A DNA stretch of 64,000 nucleotides from NCBI RefSeq assembly GCF_030687835.1, contig NZ_CP117449.1, positions 620,001-684,000 of the forward strand, read 5' to 3'. Source of the DNA: Pseudomonas hefeiensis (lineage in GTDB: Bacteria; Pseudomonadota; Gammaproteobacteria; Pseudomonadales; Pseudomonadaceae). Below are positions 29,551 to 38,791 of the stretch, piece after piece. The first letter of the stretch is position 1, and the number at the start of each line of letters is the position of its first letter. The notes beneath the pieces are model-generated. The model did no database searches and was not told the DNA's origin. It saw only the letters and a list, made by a program, of their open reading frames with translations. The translations under genes were made by a program, and so were the position numbers.

Positions 29551-30402
29551 ATGGCTAAAATTATCGGCATCATTGTCGTGTTCGCGAGCGTTCTGGGCGG
29601 ATACGTGCTTTCCCATGGCAAGATTGCCGCCCTGGTCCAGCCCTTTGAGGTTCTGATCATCGGCGGTGCGGCCCTTGGCGCATTTTTGCAGGCCAACCCC
29701 GGCTACATGACGATGCACGTGCTCAAGAAGTCCTTGAGCATGTTCGGCTCGCGTTTCAGCCACACCTTCTACCTTGAGGTGCTGGGGCTGATCTACGAGA
29801 TCCTCAACAAGAGCCGCCGCGAAGGCATGATGGCGATCGAAGGGGATATCGAAGACGCGGCGTCCAGCCCGATCTTCGCCAAGTACCCCACGGTGCTCAA
29901 GGACGATCGCATGACGGCGTTCGTCTGTGACTACCTGCGCATCATGTCGTCCGGCAACATGGCTCCCCATGAGCTCGAAGGCCTGTTCGACATGGAACTG
30001 TACAGCCTCAAGGAAGACCTGGAGCACCCGTCTCACGCGGTCAACGGCATTGCCGACGGCATGCCGGGTTTCGGTATCGTTGCGGCGGTATTGGGCATCG
30101 TGGTGACCATGGCCTCCCTGGGTGAAGGCGACCAGGCATCTATCGGTCTGCACGTAGGGGCGGCACTGGTAGGTACCTTCTTCGGTATTCTCGCCGCGTA
30201 TGGCTTCTTCGGCCCGTTGGCCCATTCCCTGGCCCACGACGCCAAGGAAGAACTCAATGTCTACGAAGCCATCAAGGCTTCGCTCGTAGCCTCGGCTTCG
30301 GGCATGCCGCCATCGCTGGCTGTGGAGTTCGGTCGCAAGGTTCTGTACCCGGCGCACCGTCCAAGCTTCGCCGAGTTAGAACAAGCGGTTCGCGGTCGCT
30401 AA
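29551..30402 (+). CDS. motA: Flagellar motor stator protein MotA
   Basis: MotA is the inner-membrane stator subunit that, with MotB, uses proton flow to turn the flagellum. The 283 residues start MAKIIGIIVVFASVLGGYVLSHG (first helix) and include all four helices and the large cytoplasmic loop. GMPGFGIVAAVLGIVVTMASLGEG with its conserved prolines is present in helix 3. The ATG at 29551 fits the family; an upstream in-frame ATG overlaps the promoter. The sigma-28 promoter upstream shows late flagellar control. Confidence 0.97.
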   Translation: MAKIIGIIVVFASVLGGYVLSHGKIAALVQPFEVLIIGGAALGAFLQANPGYMTMHVLKKSLSMFGSRFSHTFYLEVLGLIYEILNKSRREGMMAIEGDIEDAASSPIFAKYPTVLKDDRMTAFVCDYLRIMSSGNMAPHELEGLFDMELYSLKEDLEHPSHAVNGIADGMPGFGIVAAVLGIVVTMASLGEGDQASIGLHVGAALVGTFFGILAAYGFFGPLAHSLAHDAKEELNVYEAIKASLVASASGMPPSLAVEFGRKVLYPAHRPSFAELEQAVRGR

Positions 30403-30403
30403 G

Positions 30404-31441
30404 ATGGAAAATAACCAGCCGATCATTATCAAGCGCGTCAAGCGCATAGCCGGTGGGCATCACGGGGGCGCCTGGAAAATCGCCTTCGCCGACTTCGCGA
30501 CGGCGATGATGGCGTTCTTCCTGGTGCTGTGGCTGCTATCTACCGCCACCCCGGAGCAGAAAATCGCCATTGCCGGTTACTTCAAGGATCCGGTGGGTTT
30601 TTCCGAAAGCGGCACGCCCTACATTATCGACCTCGGCGGTTCGCCGACCCTGGCGCCGGAAAATACCCTCAACCCTGAAGTCGAGTCCCAGCCCCAGCCT
30701 GACAAGGTCAAGGTGGACGCCGATCAGGCCGAAGGCATGGCCGAGGAGGTTGAGCGCGAGCGTCTGGAGTTGTTGCTGCAAGAGTTGCAGAACAAAGTCG
30801 AAGAGAACCCTGAACTGCAGAAGTTCAAGGACCAGATCCTGTTCGAAATCACGCCCAACGGCTTGCGCATCCAGATCATGGACGCCGAGAACCGTCCGAT
30901 GTTCGACTCTGGCAGCGCGCGCCTGAAACCATACTTCGAAGATATTCTGCTGGCCATGGCCGACACCATCAAAGCGGTGCCGAACAAGATCAGTATCAGT
31001 GGTCATACCGATGCCAAGCCCTTCATCGGCAAAGGCGATTTCGGTAACTGGGAGCTTTCCGCCAATCGTGCCAACGCGGCGCGTCGGGCCTTGGTGGCCG
31101 GCAGCTATCCGGACGAGCAGGTGGCGCGGGTGGTCGGTTATGCCTCCTCGGCGCTGTTCGACCGCAAAGACCCGTTCAACCCGGTCAACCGGCGTATCGA
31201 CATCGTGGTGTTGACCAAAAAGGCCCAGAAAGCCATTGAAGGTTCGCAAACCGATGACCCGGCGCCGGACCCGGCCCAAGGCGAGGGCGCGCCAGGTGAA
31301 GTGCCGGCAATGCCAGGTGCGGCGGCTGATCCGAACGCATTGCCGGCGGACCAGCAGCCTGTTCCGGCCCATGAGGTGCGCGAGCGTCTGAACCTGTTCG
31401 ATGATCTCGCGCCGAAACCGGCGGAGCCGCCTGCGCAGTGA
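30404..31441 (+). CDS. motB: Flagellar motor stator protein MotB
   Basis: MotB anchors the stator to peptidoglycan. The 345-residue protein has one transmembrane helix carrying the proton-binding Asp30 (AFADFATAMMAFFLVLWLLS). A plug/linker rich in Pro and Glu follows, then an OmpA-like peptidoglycan-binding domain (about 150-270, with SGHTDAKPF and LSANRANAARRALV). The acidic, proline-rich C-terminal tail is longer than in E. coli. It starts one base after the motA stop codon. Confidence 0.97.
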   Translation: MENNQPIIIKRVKRIAGGHHGGAWKIAFADFATAMMAFFLVLWLLSTATPEQKIAIAGYFKDPVGFSESGTPYIIDLGGSPTLAPENTLNPEVESQPQPDKVKVDADQAEGMAEEVERERLELLLQELQNKVEENPELQKFKDQILFEITPNGLRIQIMDAENRPMFDSGSARLKPYFEDILLAMADTIKAVPNKISISGHTDAKPFIGKGDFGNWELSANRANAARRALVAGSYPDEQVARVVGYASSALFDRKDPFNPVNRRIDIVVLTKKAQKAIEGSQTDDPAPDPAQGEGAPGEVPAMPGAAADPNALPADQQPVPAHEVRERLNLFDDLAPKPAEPPAQ

Positions 31442-31460
31442 CCTGACTGGCGAGCGCAAA

Positions 31461-31588
31461 CCTGTGGCGAGGGGATTTATCCCCGTTGGGCTGCGAAGCA
31501 GCCCCTCTTTTTTTCATCTGATATTCGGGGTTGAATAAAAAGGGGGGGCGCTTCGCGCCCCAGCGGGGATAAATCTCCTCGCCACAAC
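31461..31588. repeat. Inverted pair of the second REP family
   Basis: TGTGGCGAGGGGATTTATCC at the left faces GGGGATAAATCTCCTCGCCA at the right. Between motB and rsgA, which converge. The inner hairpin (GGGCTGCGAAGCAGCCC, then T-rich) may terminate motAB transcription. Confidence 0.85.
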
Positions 31589-31614
31589 TGTGTCCGGCTT
31601 GCCTTCCTTTCAGA

Positions 31615-32646
31615 TCAGTAACTGCTTTCCGGCAAGCTGGCGATGATCGAGCGGTAGCTGTTCATCCGTTGCTGTTGCACACGACCGTCTTCCAGCGCCT
31701 TGAGCAGGGCGCAACCGGGTTCGCGGTCGTGCTTGCAGTCGCGGAAGCGGCAGGTGCCGATCAGGTCGTTGAACTCGATGAACCCCGCTTCCACATCGGC
31801 TCGGCTGACATGGCCCAGGCCAAATTCGCGGATGCCCGGCGAGTCGATCAGTTCACCGCCGCCGGGGAAGTGGAACAACCGCGCAGTGGTGGTGGTGTGA
31901 GTGCCCTGGCCGGACAGCTCGGACAACGGCCCGACGCGCGTCTCGACTTCCGGCAGCAGGCTGTTGACCAGCGACGACTTGCCGACACCAGACTGGCCGA
32001 CGAATACGCTGATGCGCCCGTCCAGTTGTTCCTGCAATTTCTCCATGCCGTCGCCGTGGTGGGCCGAAACTTCCAGCACCGGGTAGCCCAATTGCCGATA
32101 GACCGAGAGCAAGGCGTTCAGCGCCGGGGCGTTGTGCTCGTCGATCAGGTCGAATTTGTTGAGCAGCAACAGTGGGCGGATGCCGGCGTGTTCGGCTGCC
32201 ACCAGATAACGGTCGATCAGGTTGGCGTGGGGCTCGGGCAGCGGGGCGAAGACGATGACGATCATGTCGACGTTGGCCGCTACCGGCTTGAGCTGGCCTC
32301 GGCTGTCCGGGCGGCACAGCTCGGTGTGGCGCGGCAGTTGTGCCACGATCACGCCGATGCCTTGGTTGCCGGCACGCCAGACCACCTGGTCGCCGGTGAC
32401 CAGGGCCGGCAGGTTGGCTCGCAGATGGCAGCGGAATACCTGGCCGGCCAATTCGCCTTCACGGGCCTCGACCTCGACCTGTACCCCGAAGTGCGCGATC
32501 ACCAGACCTGTCTGTTCCGGGCCGAGGTCGCCGCCCTCAAGCGCTTGTACCGCGCTGGATTCGCGTTTGGCGGCGCGGGCGGCGCGCTCGCCCTGGATCT
32601 TTTCGATGCGCCAGTTTTGACGACGATTGAGTTGGCGTTTGGCCAT
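31615..32646 (-). CDS. rsgA: Ribosome small-subunit GTPase RsgA
   Basis: RsgA is a circularly permuted GTPase that checks the late 30S subunit. The 343 residues hold an N-terminal OB fold after a basic extension ([18 protein letters not shown]), then the permuted G motifs: G4 (LLNKFDLID) before G1 ([10 protein letters not shown]) and G3 (DSPGI). A C-terminal zinc finger ([17 protein letters not shown]) completes it. It is divergent from orn, both as in P. aeruginosa. Confidence 0.96.
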   Translation of the reverse strand: MAKRQLNRRQNWRIEKIQGERAARAAKRESSAVQALEGGDLGPEQTGLVIAHFGVQVEVEAREGELAGQVFRCHLRANLPALVTGDQVVWRAGNQGIGVIVAQLPRHTELCRPDSRGQLKPVAANVDMIVIVFAPLPEPHANLIDRYLVAAEHAGIRPLLLLNKFDLIDEHNAPALNALLSVYRQLGYPVLEVSAHHGDGMEKLQEQLDGRISVFVGQSGVGKSSLVNSLLPEVETRVGPLSELSGQGTHTTTTARLFHFPGGGELIDSPGIREFGLGHVSRADVEAGFIEFNDLIGTCRFRDCKHDREPGCALLKALEDGRVQQQRMNSYRSIIASLPESSY

Positions 32647-32719
32647 GGGTGTTCCGTATGAAGAATGCAGCGATTAGGTAAAACGGCCGCGAGTTTAGCA
32701 CGCCCAGGGGCCCGCCTCG

Positions 32720-32849
32720 GGTTTGAACGAAAAGTCGCCGAGCGGCGATCAGGCAAGGCGAAAACAGGCGAGGAAGCGGCGTTGATGAGCATTCCGAGCC
32801 TGTTTTCAACGCAGCCTGATCGTCGCGCAGGCACTTTTCGTTCAAAGCC
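32720..32849. repeat. Long nested inverted repeat between rsgA and orn
   Basis: Three perfect or nearly perfect blocks pair in order: TTTGAACGAAAAGT (32722-32735) with ACTTTTCGTTCAAA (32833-32846), CGATCAGGC (32746-32754) with GCCTGATCG (32814-32822), and GAAAACAGGC (32760-32769) with GCCTGTTTTC (32798-32807). Together they form one imperfect hairpin of about 130 nt. It ends about 40 nt before orn. No coding capacity is convincing. It could be a miniature mobile element or a regulatory RNA structure. Confidence 0.75.
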
Positions 32850-32886
32850 TAAGCTAAACTGCGCAGCTACGCCGAGGAGCTCCCCC

Positions 32887-33429
32887 ATGCAAAACCCGCA
32901 GAACCTGATCTGGATCGACCTGGAAATGACCGGTCTGAACCCGGACACCGATGTCATCATCGAAATGGCCACTATCGTCACCGACAGTGACCTCAACACC
33001 CTGGCCGAAGGCCCTGTGATCGCGATCCATCACAGCGACGAAATCCTGGCCGGTATGGACGAATGGAACACCCGCCAGCACGGCGGCTCCGGGCTGACCC
33101 AGCGGGTGCGCGAGAGCAAAATCAGCATGGCTGAGGCCGAAGCCCAGACCATCGCCTTTCTGGAGCAGTGGGTGCCAAAGGGCAAATCACCGATCTGCGG
33201 CAACAGCATCTGCCAGGATCGGCGCTTCCTCTATACCCACATGAAATCCCTGGAAAGCTACTTCCACTACCGCAACCTGGACGTCTCCACCCTCAAGGAG
33301 CTGGCCGCCCGCTGGGCTCCAGAGGTGCGTGACAGCTTCCAGAAGGGCGGCAGCCACCTGGCCCTGGACGACATCCGCGAGTCCATCGCCGAGTTGCAGC
33401 ATTACCGCAAGCATTTCATCAAGTTCTGA
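32887..33429 (+). CDS. orn: Oligoribonuclease
   Basis: Orn degrades 2-5 nt RNA, including pGpG from c-di-GMP turnover. The 180 residues carry all DEDDh exonuclease residues: Asp11 and Glu13 ([10 protein letters not shown]), Asp in [11 protein letters not shown], and His/Asp in [17 protein letters not shown] 32887 follows GAGGAG (AGGAGCTCCCCC spacing) and matches the normal N-terminus; longer in-frame starts fall in the inverted repeat. Confidence 0.97.
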   Translation: MQNPQNLIWIDLEMTGLNPDTDVIIEMATIVTDSDLNTLAEGPVIAIHHSDEILAGMDEWNTRQHGGSGLTQRVRESKISMAEAEAQTIAFLEQWVPKGKSPICGNSICQDRRFLYTHMKSLESYFHYRNLDVSTLKELAARWAPEVRDSFQKGGSHLALDDIRESIAELQHYRKHFIKF

Positions 33430-33461
33430 TTGAAGCACACGGCGCTCTTGTGGCGAGCGGG

Positions 33462-33563
33462 GTGTGGGAGCAAGGCTTGTGGGAGCAAAGCTTGCTCGCG
33501 AAACAGGCGCCTCGGTCTCTGAAAGACCGCAGCGCCATCATCGCGGGCAAGCCTTGCGCCCAC
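33462..33563. repeat. REP inverted pair
   Basis: A short extra half-core precedes a full one (GTGGGAGCAAAGCTTGCTCG at 33479-33498), facing ATCGCGGGCAAGCCTTGCGC at the right. Between orn and the TRIC-like gene. Confidence 0.8.
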
Positions 33564-33667
33564 AACTCTCCTCGCCACTGGGATTGTGTTGGACATGTCG
33601 GAGCCGCCCTCTTTTGGTGCCTGCCCAAACTGGCTAGACTGCGCGCCTTCCTGCAAGGACCGCCATC

Positions 33668-34279
33668 ATGTTGCTGATGCTTTATCTGATCGCCATCACC
33701 GCTGAAGCGATGACCGGTGCCTTGTCTGCCGGGCGTCGTGGCATGGACTGGTTTGGCGTGGTGCTGATCGCCTGCGTCACCGCGTTGGGGGGTGGCTCGG
33801 TGCGCGATGTGCTGCTCGGTCATTACCCGCTCACCTGGGTCAAGCACCCGGAATACCTGGTGCTGACCACCGCGGCGGCGATGCTGACGGTGATCCTGGC
33901 GCGCTGGATGCGCCATTTGCGCTCGTTGTTCCTGGTGCTCGATGCCGTGGGCTTGGTGGCGTTCACCCTGATCGGCTGCATGACCGCCCTGGAAATGGGC
34001 CACGGCATGTTGGTGGCTTCGGTCAGCGGTGTGATTACCGGCGTTTTCGGTGGCATCTTGCGGGACATTTTCTGCAACGACATCCCGCTGATCTTCCGCC
34101 GCGAGCTCTATGCCAGCGTCTCGTTTGCCGCGGCGTGGTGCTACATGCTGTGTGTCTATCTGCAGTTGCCGAGTGAGCAGGCGATCCTTATCACTCTGTT
34201 CGGCGGTTTCCTGTTGCGGCTCCTGGCGATCCGCTTTCACTGGGAAATGCCGAAGTTCGTCTACAACGACGAGGTCTGA
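33668..34279 (+). CDS. TRIC-like (UPF0126) membrane protein
   Basis: The 203-residue protein has seven hydrophobic helices in two related halves: ALGGGSVRDVLLG in the first and GVFGGILRDIFCN in the second, the GG-x-RD signature of the bacterial trimeric intracellular cation channel family. It is predicted to conduct monovalent cations across the inner membrane; substrate proof is lacking. The ATG at 33668 lies a few nt after GGACC. Its end overlaps the convergent queG by 19 nt. Confidence 0.9.
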   Translation: MLLMLYLIAITAEAMTGALSAGRRGMDWFGVVLIACVTALGGGSVRDVLLGHYPLTWVKHPEYLVLTTAAAMLTVILARWMRHLRSLFLVLDAVGLVAFTLIGCMTALEMGHGMLVASVSGVITGVFGGILRDIFCNDIPLIFRRELYASVSFAAAWCYMLCVYLQLPSEQAILITLFGGFLLRLLAIRFHWEMPKFVYNDEV

Positions 34280-35340
34280 CGCTCGGCGTGTTGGCGCAAC
34301 GCCCACTCGACATGCTCGCGCACCAGTTCCGATGGGTAATCGCGCCGCGCTTCAAGCGCTTGCAAGACCGGGATGGTTGAAGGTGCATTCCCCAATCCCA
34401 CCGCCAGGTTGCGCAGCCAGCTTTCGTACCCGGCTCGGCGCAGGGGCGAGCCTTCGGTACTGCTGAGGAATTTTTCCTCGTCCCACATGAACAGCTCGGC
34501 CAACCCGGCATTGTCCAGGTTGTGTCGCGGCTTGAAGTCGCTTTCTCCGGACGGCCGGGCGAAGCGGTTCCACGGGCAGACGATCTGGCAGTCATCGCAA
34601 CCGAACACCCGATTACCGATCAACGGCCGCAGTTCTTCGGGGATGGCGCTTTTGAGTTCGATGGTGAGGTAGGAAATGCAGCGTCGGGCATCCAGGACGT
34701 AGGGGCCGACGAAGGCATTCGTAGGGCAGATGTCCAGGCATGCGGTGCATTTTCCGCAGTGTTCGCTGGCGTGGGGCGGGTCCGCCGGCAGCGGCAGGTC
34801 GACGAACAACTCGCTCAGGAAAAAATAACTACCGGCCTTGCGGTTCAATACCAAGGTGTTTTTACCGATCCAGCCCAGCCCGGCCTGTTCGGCGATGGCT
34901 TTTTCCAGCACCGGCGCGCTGTCGACGAAGGCGCGATAGCCGAAGGGGCCGATGGCCGCCTGGATTTTTTCTGCCAGTTGTTGCACGCGTTTACGGATCA
35001 ATTTGTGGTAATCGCGGCCCAACGCATAGCGCGAGACGTAGGCTTTTTCCGGTTGGGCGAGCCTCTGCGCCATTTGCGTGTCTCCCGGCAGGTAGTCCAT
35101 GCGCAGGGAAACCACGCGCAATGTGCCCGGCACCAGCTCCTCGGGGTGCGAGCGTTTGCTGCCGTGGGCACCCATGTATTGCATTTCGCCGTGGTAGCCG
35201 GCGTCGAGCCAGCGTTGCAGGTGGTGCTCATGCTCGGCCAGGTCCAGGCCGCTGATGCCGACCTGCTGGAAACCCAGCTCGCGACCCCAGTCCTTGATGG
35301 ATTGGGCGAGGGCGGGGAGATCTATGGGAATGACAGGCAT
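34261..35340 (-). CDS. queG: Epoxyqueuosine reductase
   Basis: QueG is the cobalamin-dependent enzyme for the last step of queuosine tRNA modification. The 359-residue sequence has the N-terminal DUF1730 domain (about 50-135), two 4Fe-4S motifs (CGKCTACLDICPT and CDDCQIVCPWN) and a C-terminal HEAT-like helical repeat (about 280-345). ATG 35340 (MPVIPIDLPALAQSIKDWG) was chosen over a much longer frame that runs into the divergent nnr gene. nnr starts 63 nt away on the other strand, an arrangement common in gamma-proteobacteria. Confidence 0.96.
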   Translation of the reverse strand: MPVIPIDLPALAQSIKDWGRELGFQQVGISGLDLAEHEHHLQRWLDAGYHGEMQYMGAHGSKRSHPEELVPGTLRVVSLRMDYLPGDTQMAQRLAQPEKAYVSRYALGRDYHKLIRKRVQQLAEKIQAAIGPFGYRAFVDSAPVLEKAIAEQAGLGWIGKNTLVLNRKAGSYFFLSELFVDLPLPADPPHASEHCGKCTACLDICPTNAFVGPYVLDARRCISYLTIELKSAIPEELRPLIGNRVFGCDDCQIVCPWNRFARPSGESDFKPRHNLDNAGLAELFMWDEEKFLSSTEGSPLRRAGYESWLRNLAVGLGNAPSTIPVLQALEARRDYPSELVREHVEWALRQHAERQTSSL

Positions 35341-35403
35341 GAGGCGAGAGAAACCGGAGCTGAGATGCGTATAATTCTGCCAGACATCGGAGCCTGAAGA
35401 CGC

Positions 35404-36903
35404 ATGCCGCACACTAAAGATGATTTTCCCGACGCGCTGTACAGTGCCGCGCAGGTCCGGGACCTCGACGCACAACTGATCGCGGCAGGCACGACTGGCT
35501 TCGAATTGATGCAGCGTGCGGCCCGCGCCACCTGGCGGGCCATTGTCCGGCGCTGGCCAGACGCCAGGGAGCTGACCGTGCTGGCCGGGCATGGCAACAA
35601 CGCCGGCGATGGTTATCTGGTGGCGACCCTGGCCCGACGCGCCGGTTGGTCAGTGCGGGTGCTAACGGTGGGCGAGCCCCGGCGGTTGCAGGGGGATGCC
35701 GCCAATGCCCACGCCGAGGCGGTGGCGGTAGGTGTGCCGGTGGAGTCATGGTCGGACGAGTCCGACTTGCGCGGTGTGCTGCTCGACGCCTTGCTCGGCA
35801 CCGGATTGAGTGGCGAAGTACGCGAGCCCTACGTTCGGGCAATCGATACCATCAATGTCAGTGGTCTGCCAGTGGCCGCGGTGGATATCCCTTCGGGGCT
35901 GTGTGCCGACACGGGACGGGTGCTGGGTACGGCAGTGGCGGCCGACCTGACCGTAACCTTTATTGGCCTGAAGCTGGGCCTGTTCACTGGCGATGCGGCG
36001 GACCGGGTCGGTGAACTGATATTCAATGATCTGCATGCCGATCCCGACATCGTCGAGGCAGCGCCAGCCACGGCCCGGCTTCTGCTGCCCCATAATCTGC
36101 CGTCCCTGACGCCTCGTGCGCGCACATCCCACAAAGGCAAGTTCGGTCATGTCCTGTTGATCGGCGGCGACCGAGGTTTTGGCGGCGCCATCCAGATGAG
36201 CGCCGAAAGTGCCCTGCGCTGCGGCGCGGGGATGGTCTCCATGGCCACTCGCAACGAGCATGTGTCCGCTGCGCTGACGCGTTTACCCGAAGTCATGGTG
36301 CAGGGCACCCACTCGGCCAACCAATTGATGGGGTTGCTTGAGCAGGCCACGGTGTTGGTGGTTGGTCCGGGCCTGGGCCAGGCTGCGTGGGGGCGTAGCC
36401 TGTTGTCGGCGGCGGCCAACACATCACTGCCCCAGGTGTGGGATGCCGATGCGCTGAACCTGCTGAGCAGTGGCGCGGTCAGTTTGCCCGAGCACTGTGT
36501 GATCACCCCTCATCCGGGCGAGGCGGCGCGGCTTCTGGGTATCTCCACGGCCCAGGTGCAGGCCGATCGTCCGGCGGCAGCCCACGCCTTGAGCAAAAAG
36601 TACGCGGCCACGGTGATTCTCAAGGGCGCTGGCAGTCTGATTGCCAGTGCGGACGGTCGCCTGTCGGTTTGCGGTCAGGGCCATCCGGCCATGGCTACGG
36701 CAGGCCTCGGGGATGTGCTGGCCGGGGTGGTCGGCGCGTTGCTCGCCCAAGGCATGGAGGGCTTCGATGCCGCCTGCCTGGGAGTGTGGTTGCATGCCAA
36801 TGCCGGTGTGCAAACCGGTCAGTCGGGCCGGGGGTTGGCGGCGACCGATCTGATCCCGGCCATTCGTCAGTTGTTGGAGGAGCATTCACCGTGTCTGAAG
36901 TAA
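35404..36903 (+). CDS. nnr: Bifunctional NAD(P)H-hydrate epimerase/dehydratase
   Basis: This YjeF-type enzyme repairs hydrated NADH and NADPH. In 499 residues, the N-terminal epimerase domain (about 10-220) shows LTVLAGHGNNAGDGYLVA and VDIPSGLCADTG. The C-terminal ADP-dependent dehydratase (about 230-495) shows VVGPGLGQ, TPHPGEAARLLG and GHPAMATAGLGDVLAG, a ribokinase-like fold. It opens the conserved nnr-tsaE-amiB-mutL-miaA-hfq cluster and overlaps tsaE by 13 nt. Confidence 0.96.
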   Translation: MPHTKDDFPDALYSAAQVRDLDAQLIAAGTTGFELMQRAARATWRAIVRRWPDARELTVLAGHGNNAGDGYLVATLARRAGWSVRVLTVGEPRRLQGDAANAHAEAVAVGVPVESWSDESDLRGVLLDALLGTGLSGEVREPYVRAIDTINVSGLPVAAVDIPSGLCADTGRVLGTAVAADLTVTFIGLKLGLFTGDAADRVGELIFNDLHADPDIVEAAPATARLLLPHNLPSLTPRARTSHKGKFGHVLLIGGDRGFGGAIQMSAESALRCGAGMVSMATRNEHVSAALTRLPEVMVQGTHSANQLMGLLEQATVLVVGPGLGQAAWGRSLLSAAANTSLPQVWDADALNLLSSGAVSLPEHCVITPHPGEAARLLGISTAQVQADRPAAAHALSKKYAATVILKGAGSLIASADGRLSVCGQGHPAMATAGLGDVLAGVVGALLAQGMEGFDAACLGVWLHANAGVQTGQSGRGLAATDLIPAIRQLLEEHSPCLK

Positions 36904-37361
36904 CCCTGTACGTGGCGGACGAACAAGCCATGACACAATTGGGGGAGCGCATTGCGCGTACCACGGCAGGCCATGGTCTGATTTTTCTGGAGGGCGACCT
37001 CGGCGCGGGAAAAACCACCCTGTCCCGCGGCATTATTCGTGGCTTGGGACACATCGGCGCAGTGAAAAGTCCTACGTTCACGTTGGTTGAGCCCTACGAG
37101 ATCGGCGACATTCGTGCCTTCCATTTCGACCTGTATCGACTGGTGGATCCTGAAGAATTGGAATTCCTCGGTATCCGCGATTACTTCGAAGATGACGCCT
37201 TGTGTCTGATCGAATGGCCCCAGAAAGGTGCAGGCTTTTTGCCAAAGCCTGACCTGACCATTACCATTGGCGCGCAGAACGGCGGGCGTTCGTTGATACT
37301 GACGCCGCAAGGCTCGCGCGGCGAGTCGTGGTGTGCCGCTTTGGCATTGGAAACTAATTGA
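36891..37361 (+). CDS. tsaE: tRNA t6A biosynthesis ATPase TsaE
   Basis: TsaE works with TsaB and TsaD to make N6-threonylcarbamoyladenosine at position 37 of tRNAs that read ANN codons. The 156-residue protein carries the P-loop GDLGAGKTTLSRG (about 34-46), SPTFTLVEPY and a C-terminal IEWPQKG. The start is GTG at 36891, inside the end of nnr; GGAGGAG lies about 10 nt upstream and supports it. It overlaps amiB by one nt. Confidence 0.95.
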   Translation: MSEVTLYVADEQAMTQLGERIARTTAGHGLIFLEGDLGAGKTTLSRGIIRGLGHIGAVKSPTFTLVEPYEIGDIRAFHFDLYRLVDPEELEFLGIRDYFEDDALCLIEWPQKGAGFLPKPDLTITIGAQNGGRSLILTPQGSRGESWCAALALETN

Positions 37362-38791
37362 TGATGGGGTTTGGTATGCGCTTTCGCGCGGTGGTTGCTG
37401 TCGTAGGAATGTTGCTTACGGCACTGGCCGTCGATGCTGTGGCTCAGACGAAGGTCAGCAGCGTTCGTCTGTGGCGGGCGCCGGACAACACTCGGCTGGT
37501 GTTCGACCTGACGGGGCCGGTGCAGCACAGCGTATTCACCCTGACCGCTCCGGATCGCCTGGTGATCGACATCAATGGCGCGTCCCTGGGGGCGCCGCTG
37601 ACTGCCGCCACCGCCAACACGCCGATCACGGCCATTCGCTCGGCTCAGCGCACGCCGACTGACCTGCGGGTCGTCATCGACCTGAAAAAGGCCGTGACCC
37701 CGAAAAGCTTCACCCTGACGCCCAACGCCCAGTACGGCAATCGGCTGGTGGTGGATCTGTTCGACAACCCGGCCGATGCCGCGCCACCGCCTCCACCTCC
37801 GACCAAAGTCGCCACAGTGCCAGCGGTACCGGTCACGCCAACCGAGCCTGCTCTCAAGCTACCGCCGATGCCGTCCGGCAAGCGCGACATCATCGTTGTG
37901 ATCGATGCCGGTCACGGTGGTGAGGACCCTGGCGCCTCTGGCTCGCGCGGGCAACGTGAAAAGGACGTGGTGTTGTCCATCGCCCGTGAGTTGCAGCGCC
38001 AGGTCAACGGCATGAAAGGCTTTCGCGCCGAGTTGACACGTACCGGCGACTACTTCATCCCGTTGCGTGGCCGTACCGAAATCGCCCGCAAGAAGGGCGC
38101 GGACCTGTTCGTTTCGATCCATGCCGACGCCGCCCCTTCAAAAGCCGCGTTCGGGGCCTCGGTGTTTGCCCTGTCCGACCGGGGTGCCACCTCCGAGACC
38201 GCCCGTTGGCTGGCTGACAGCGAAAACCGTTCCGACCTGATTGGCGGCGCCGGCAACGTCAGCCTCGATGACAAGGACCGCATGCTCGCTGGCGTGCTGC
38301 TCGATCTGTCAATGACGGCCTCGCTGACGTCCAGCCTTAACGTCGGCCAAAAAGTCTTGAGCAACATTGGGCGCGTCACGCCGCTGCACAAGCGGCGCGT
38401 CGAACAGGCAGGGTTCATGGTGCTCAAGTCGCCGGATATTCCGTCGATCCTGGTGGAAACCGGGTTCATCTCCAATGCCAACGAAGCCTCGAAGCTGACG
38501 TCCTCCAGTCATCAACAGGCCCTGGCCCGGTCCATCAGCAGCGGCGTGCGCCAGTTCTTCCAGCAGAACCCGCCACCGGGCACCTACATCGCCTGGCTGC
38601 GAGACTCCGGCAAGATCGCCCAGGGACCACGGGATCATCGGGTCAATCCTGGCGAAACCCTGGCCATGATCGCCGTGCGCTATCAGGTGTCGCCCGCGTC
38701 CCTGCGCAGTGCCAATAATCTTAAGAGCGACGACCTCAAGATCGGCCAGACCCTGACTATTCCCGGCAACGACGTGGTGGTCAAGCAATGA
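37361..38791 (+). CDS. amiB: N-acetylmuramoyl-L-alanine amidase AmiB
   Basis: AmiB cuts the amide bond between MurNAc and the peptide stem in septal peptidoglycan for daughter-cell separation. The 476-residue precursor has a signal peptide, an AMIN domain (about 30-130), a proline-rich linker ([10 protein letters not shown]), an Amidase_3 catalytic domain (about 170-395) and a C-terminal LysM (about 425-470). Zinc ligands are seen in [16 protein letters not shown] and VETGFISN. Several starts are possible (TTG 37358, ATG 37361, 37364, 37376); the ATG overlapping the tsaE stop was chosen. Confidence 0.93.
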   Translation: MMGFGMRFRAVVAVVGMLLTALAVDAVAQTKVSSVRLWRAPDNTRLVFDLTGPVQHSVFTLTAPDRLVIDINGASLGAPLTAATANTPITAIRSAQRTPTDLRVVIDLKKAVTPKSFTLTPNAQYGNRLVVDLFDNPADAAPPPPPPTKVATVPAVPVTPTEPALKLPPMPSGKRDIIVVIDAGHGGEDPGASGSRGQREKDVVLSIARELQRQVNGMKGFRAELTRTGDYFIPLRGRTEIARKKGADLFVSIHADAAPSKAAFGASVFALSDRGATSETARWLADSENRSDLIGGAGNVSLDDKDRMLAGVLLDLSMTASLTSSLNVGQKVLSNIGRVTPLHKRRVEQAGFMVLKSPDIPSILVETGFISNANEASKLTSSSHQQALARSISSGVRQFFQQNPPPGTYIAWLRDSGKIAQGPRDHRVNPGETLAMIAVRYQVSPASLRSANNLKSDDLKIGQTLTIPGNDVVVKQ

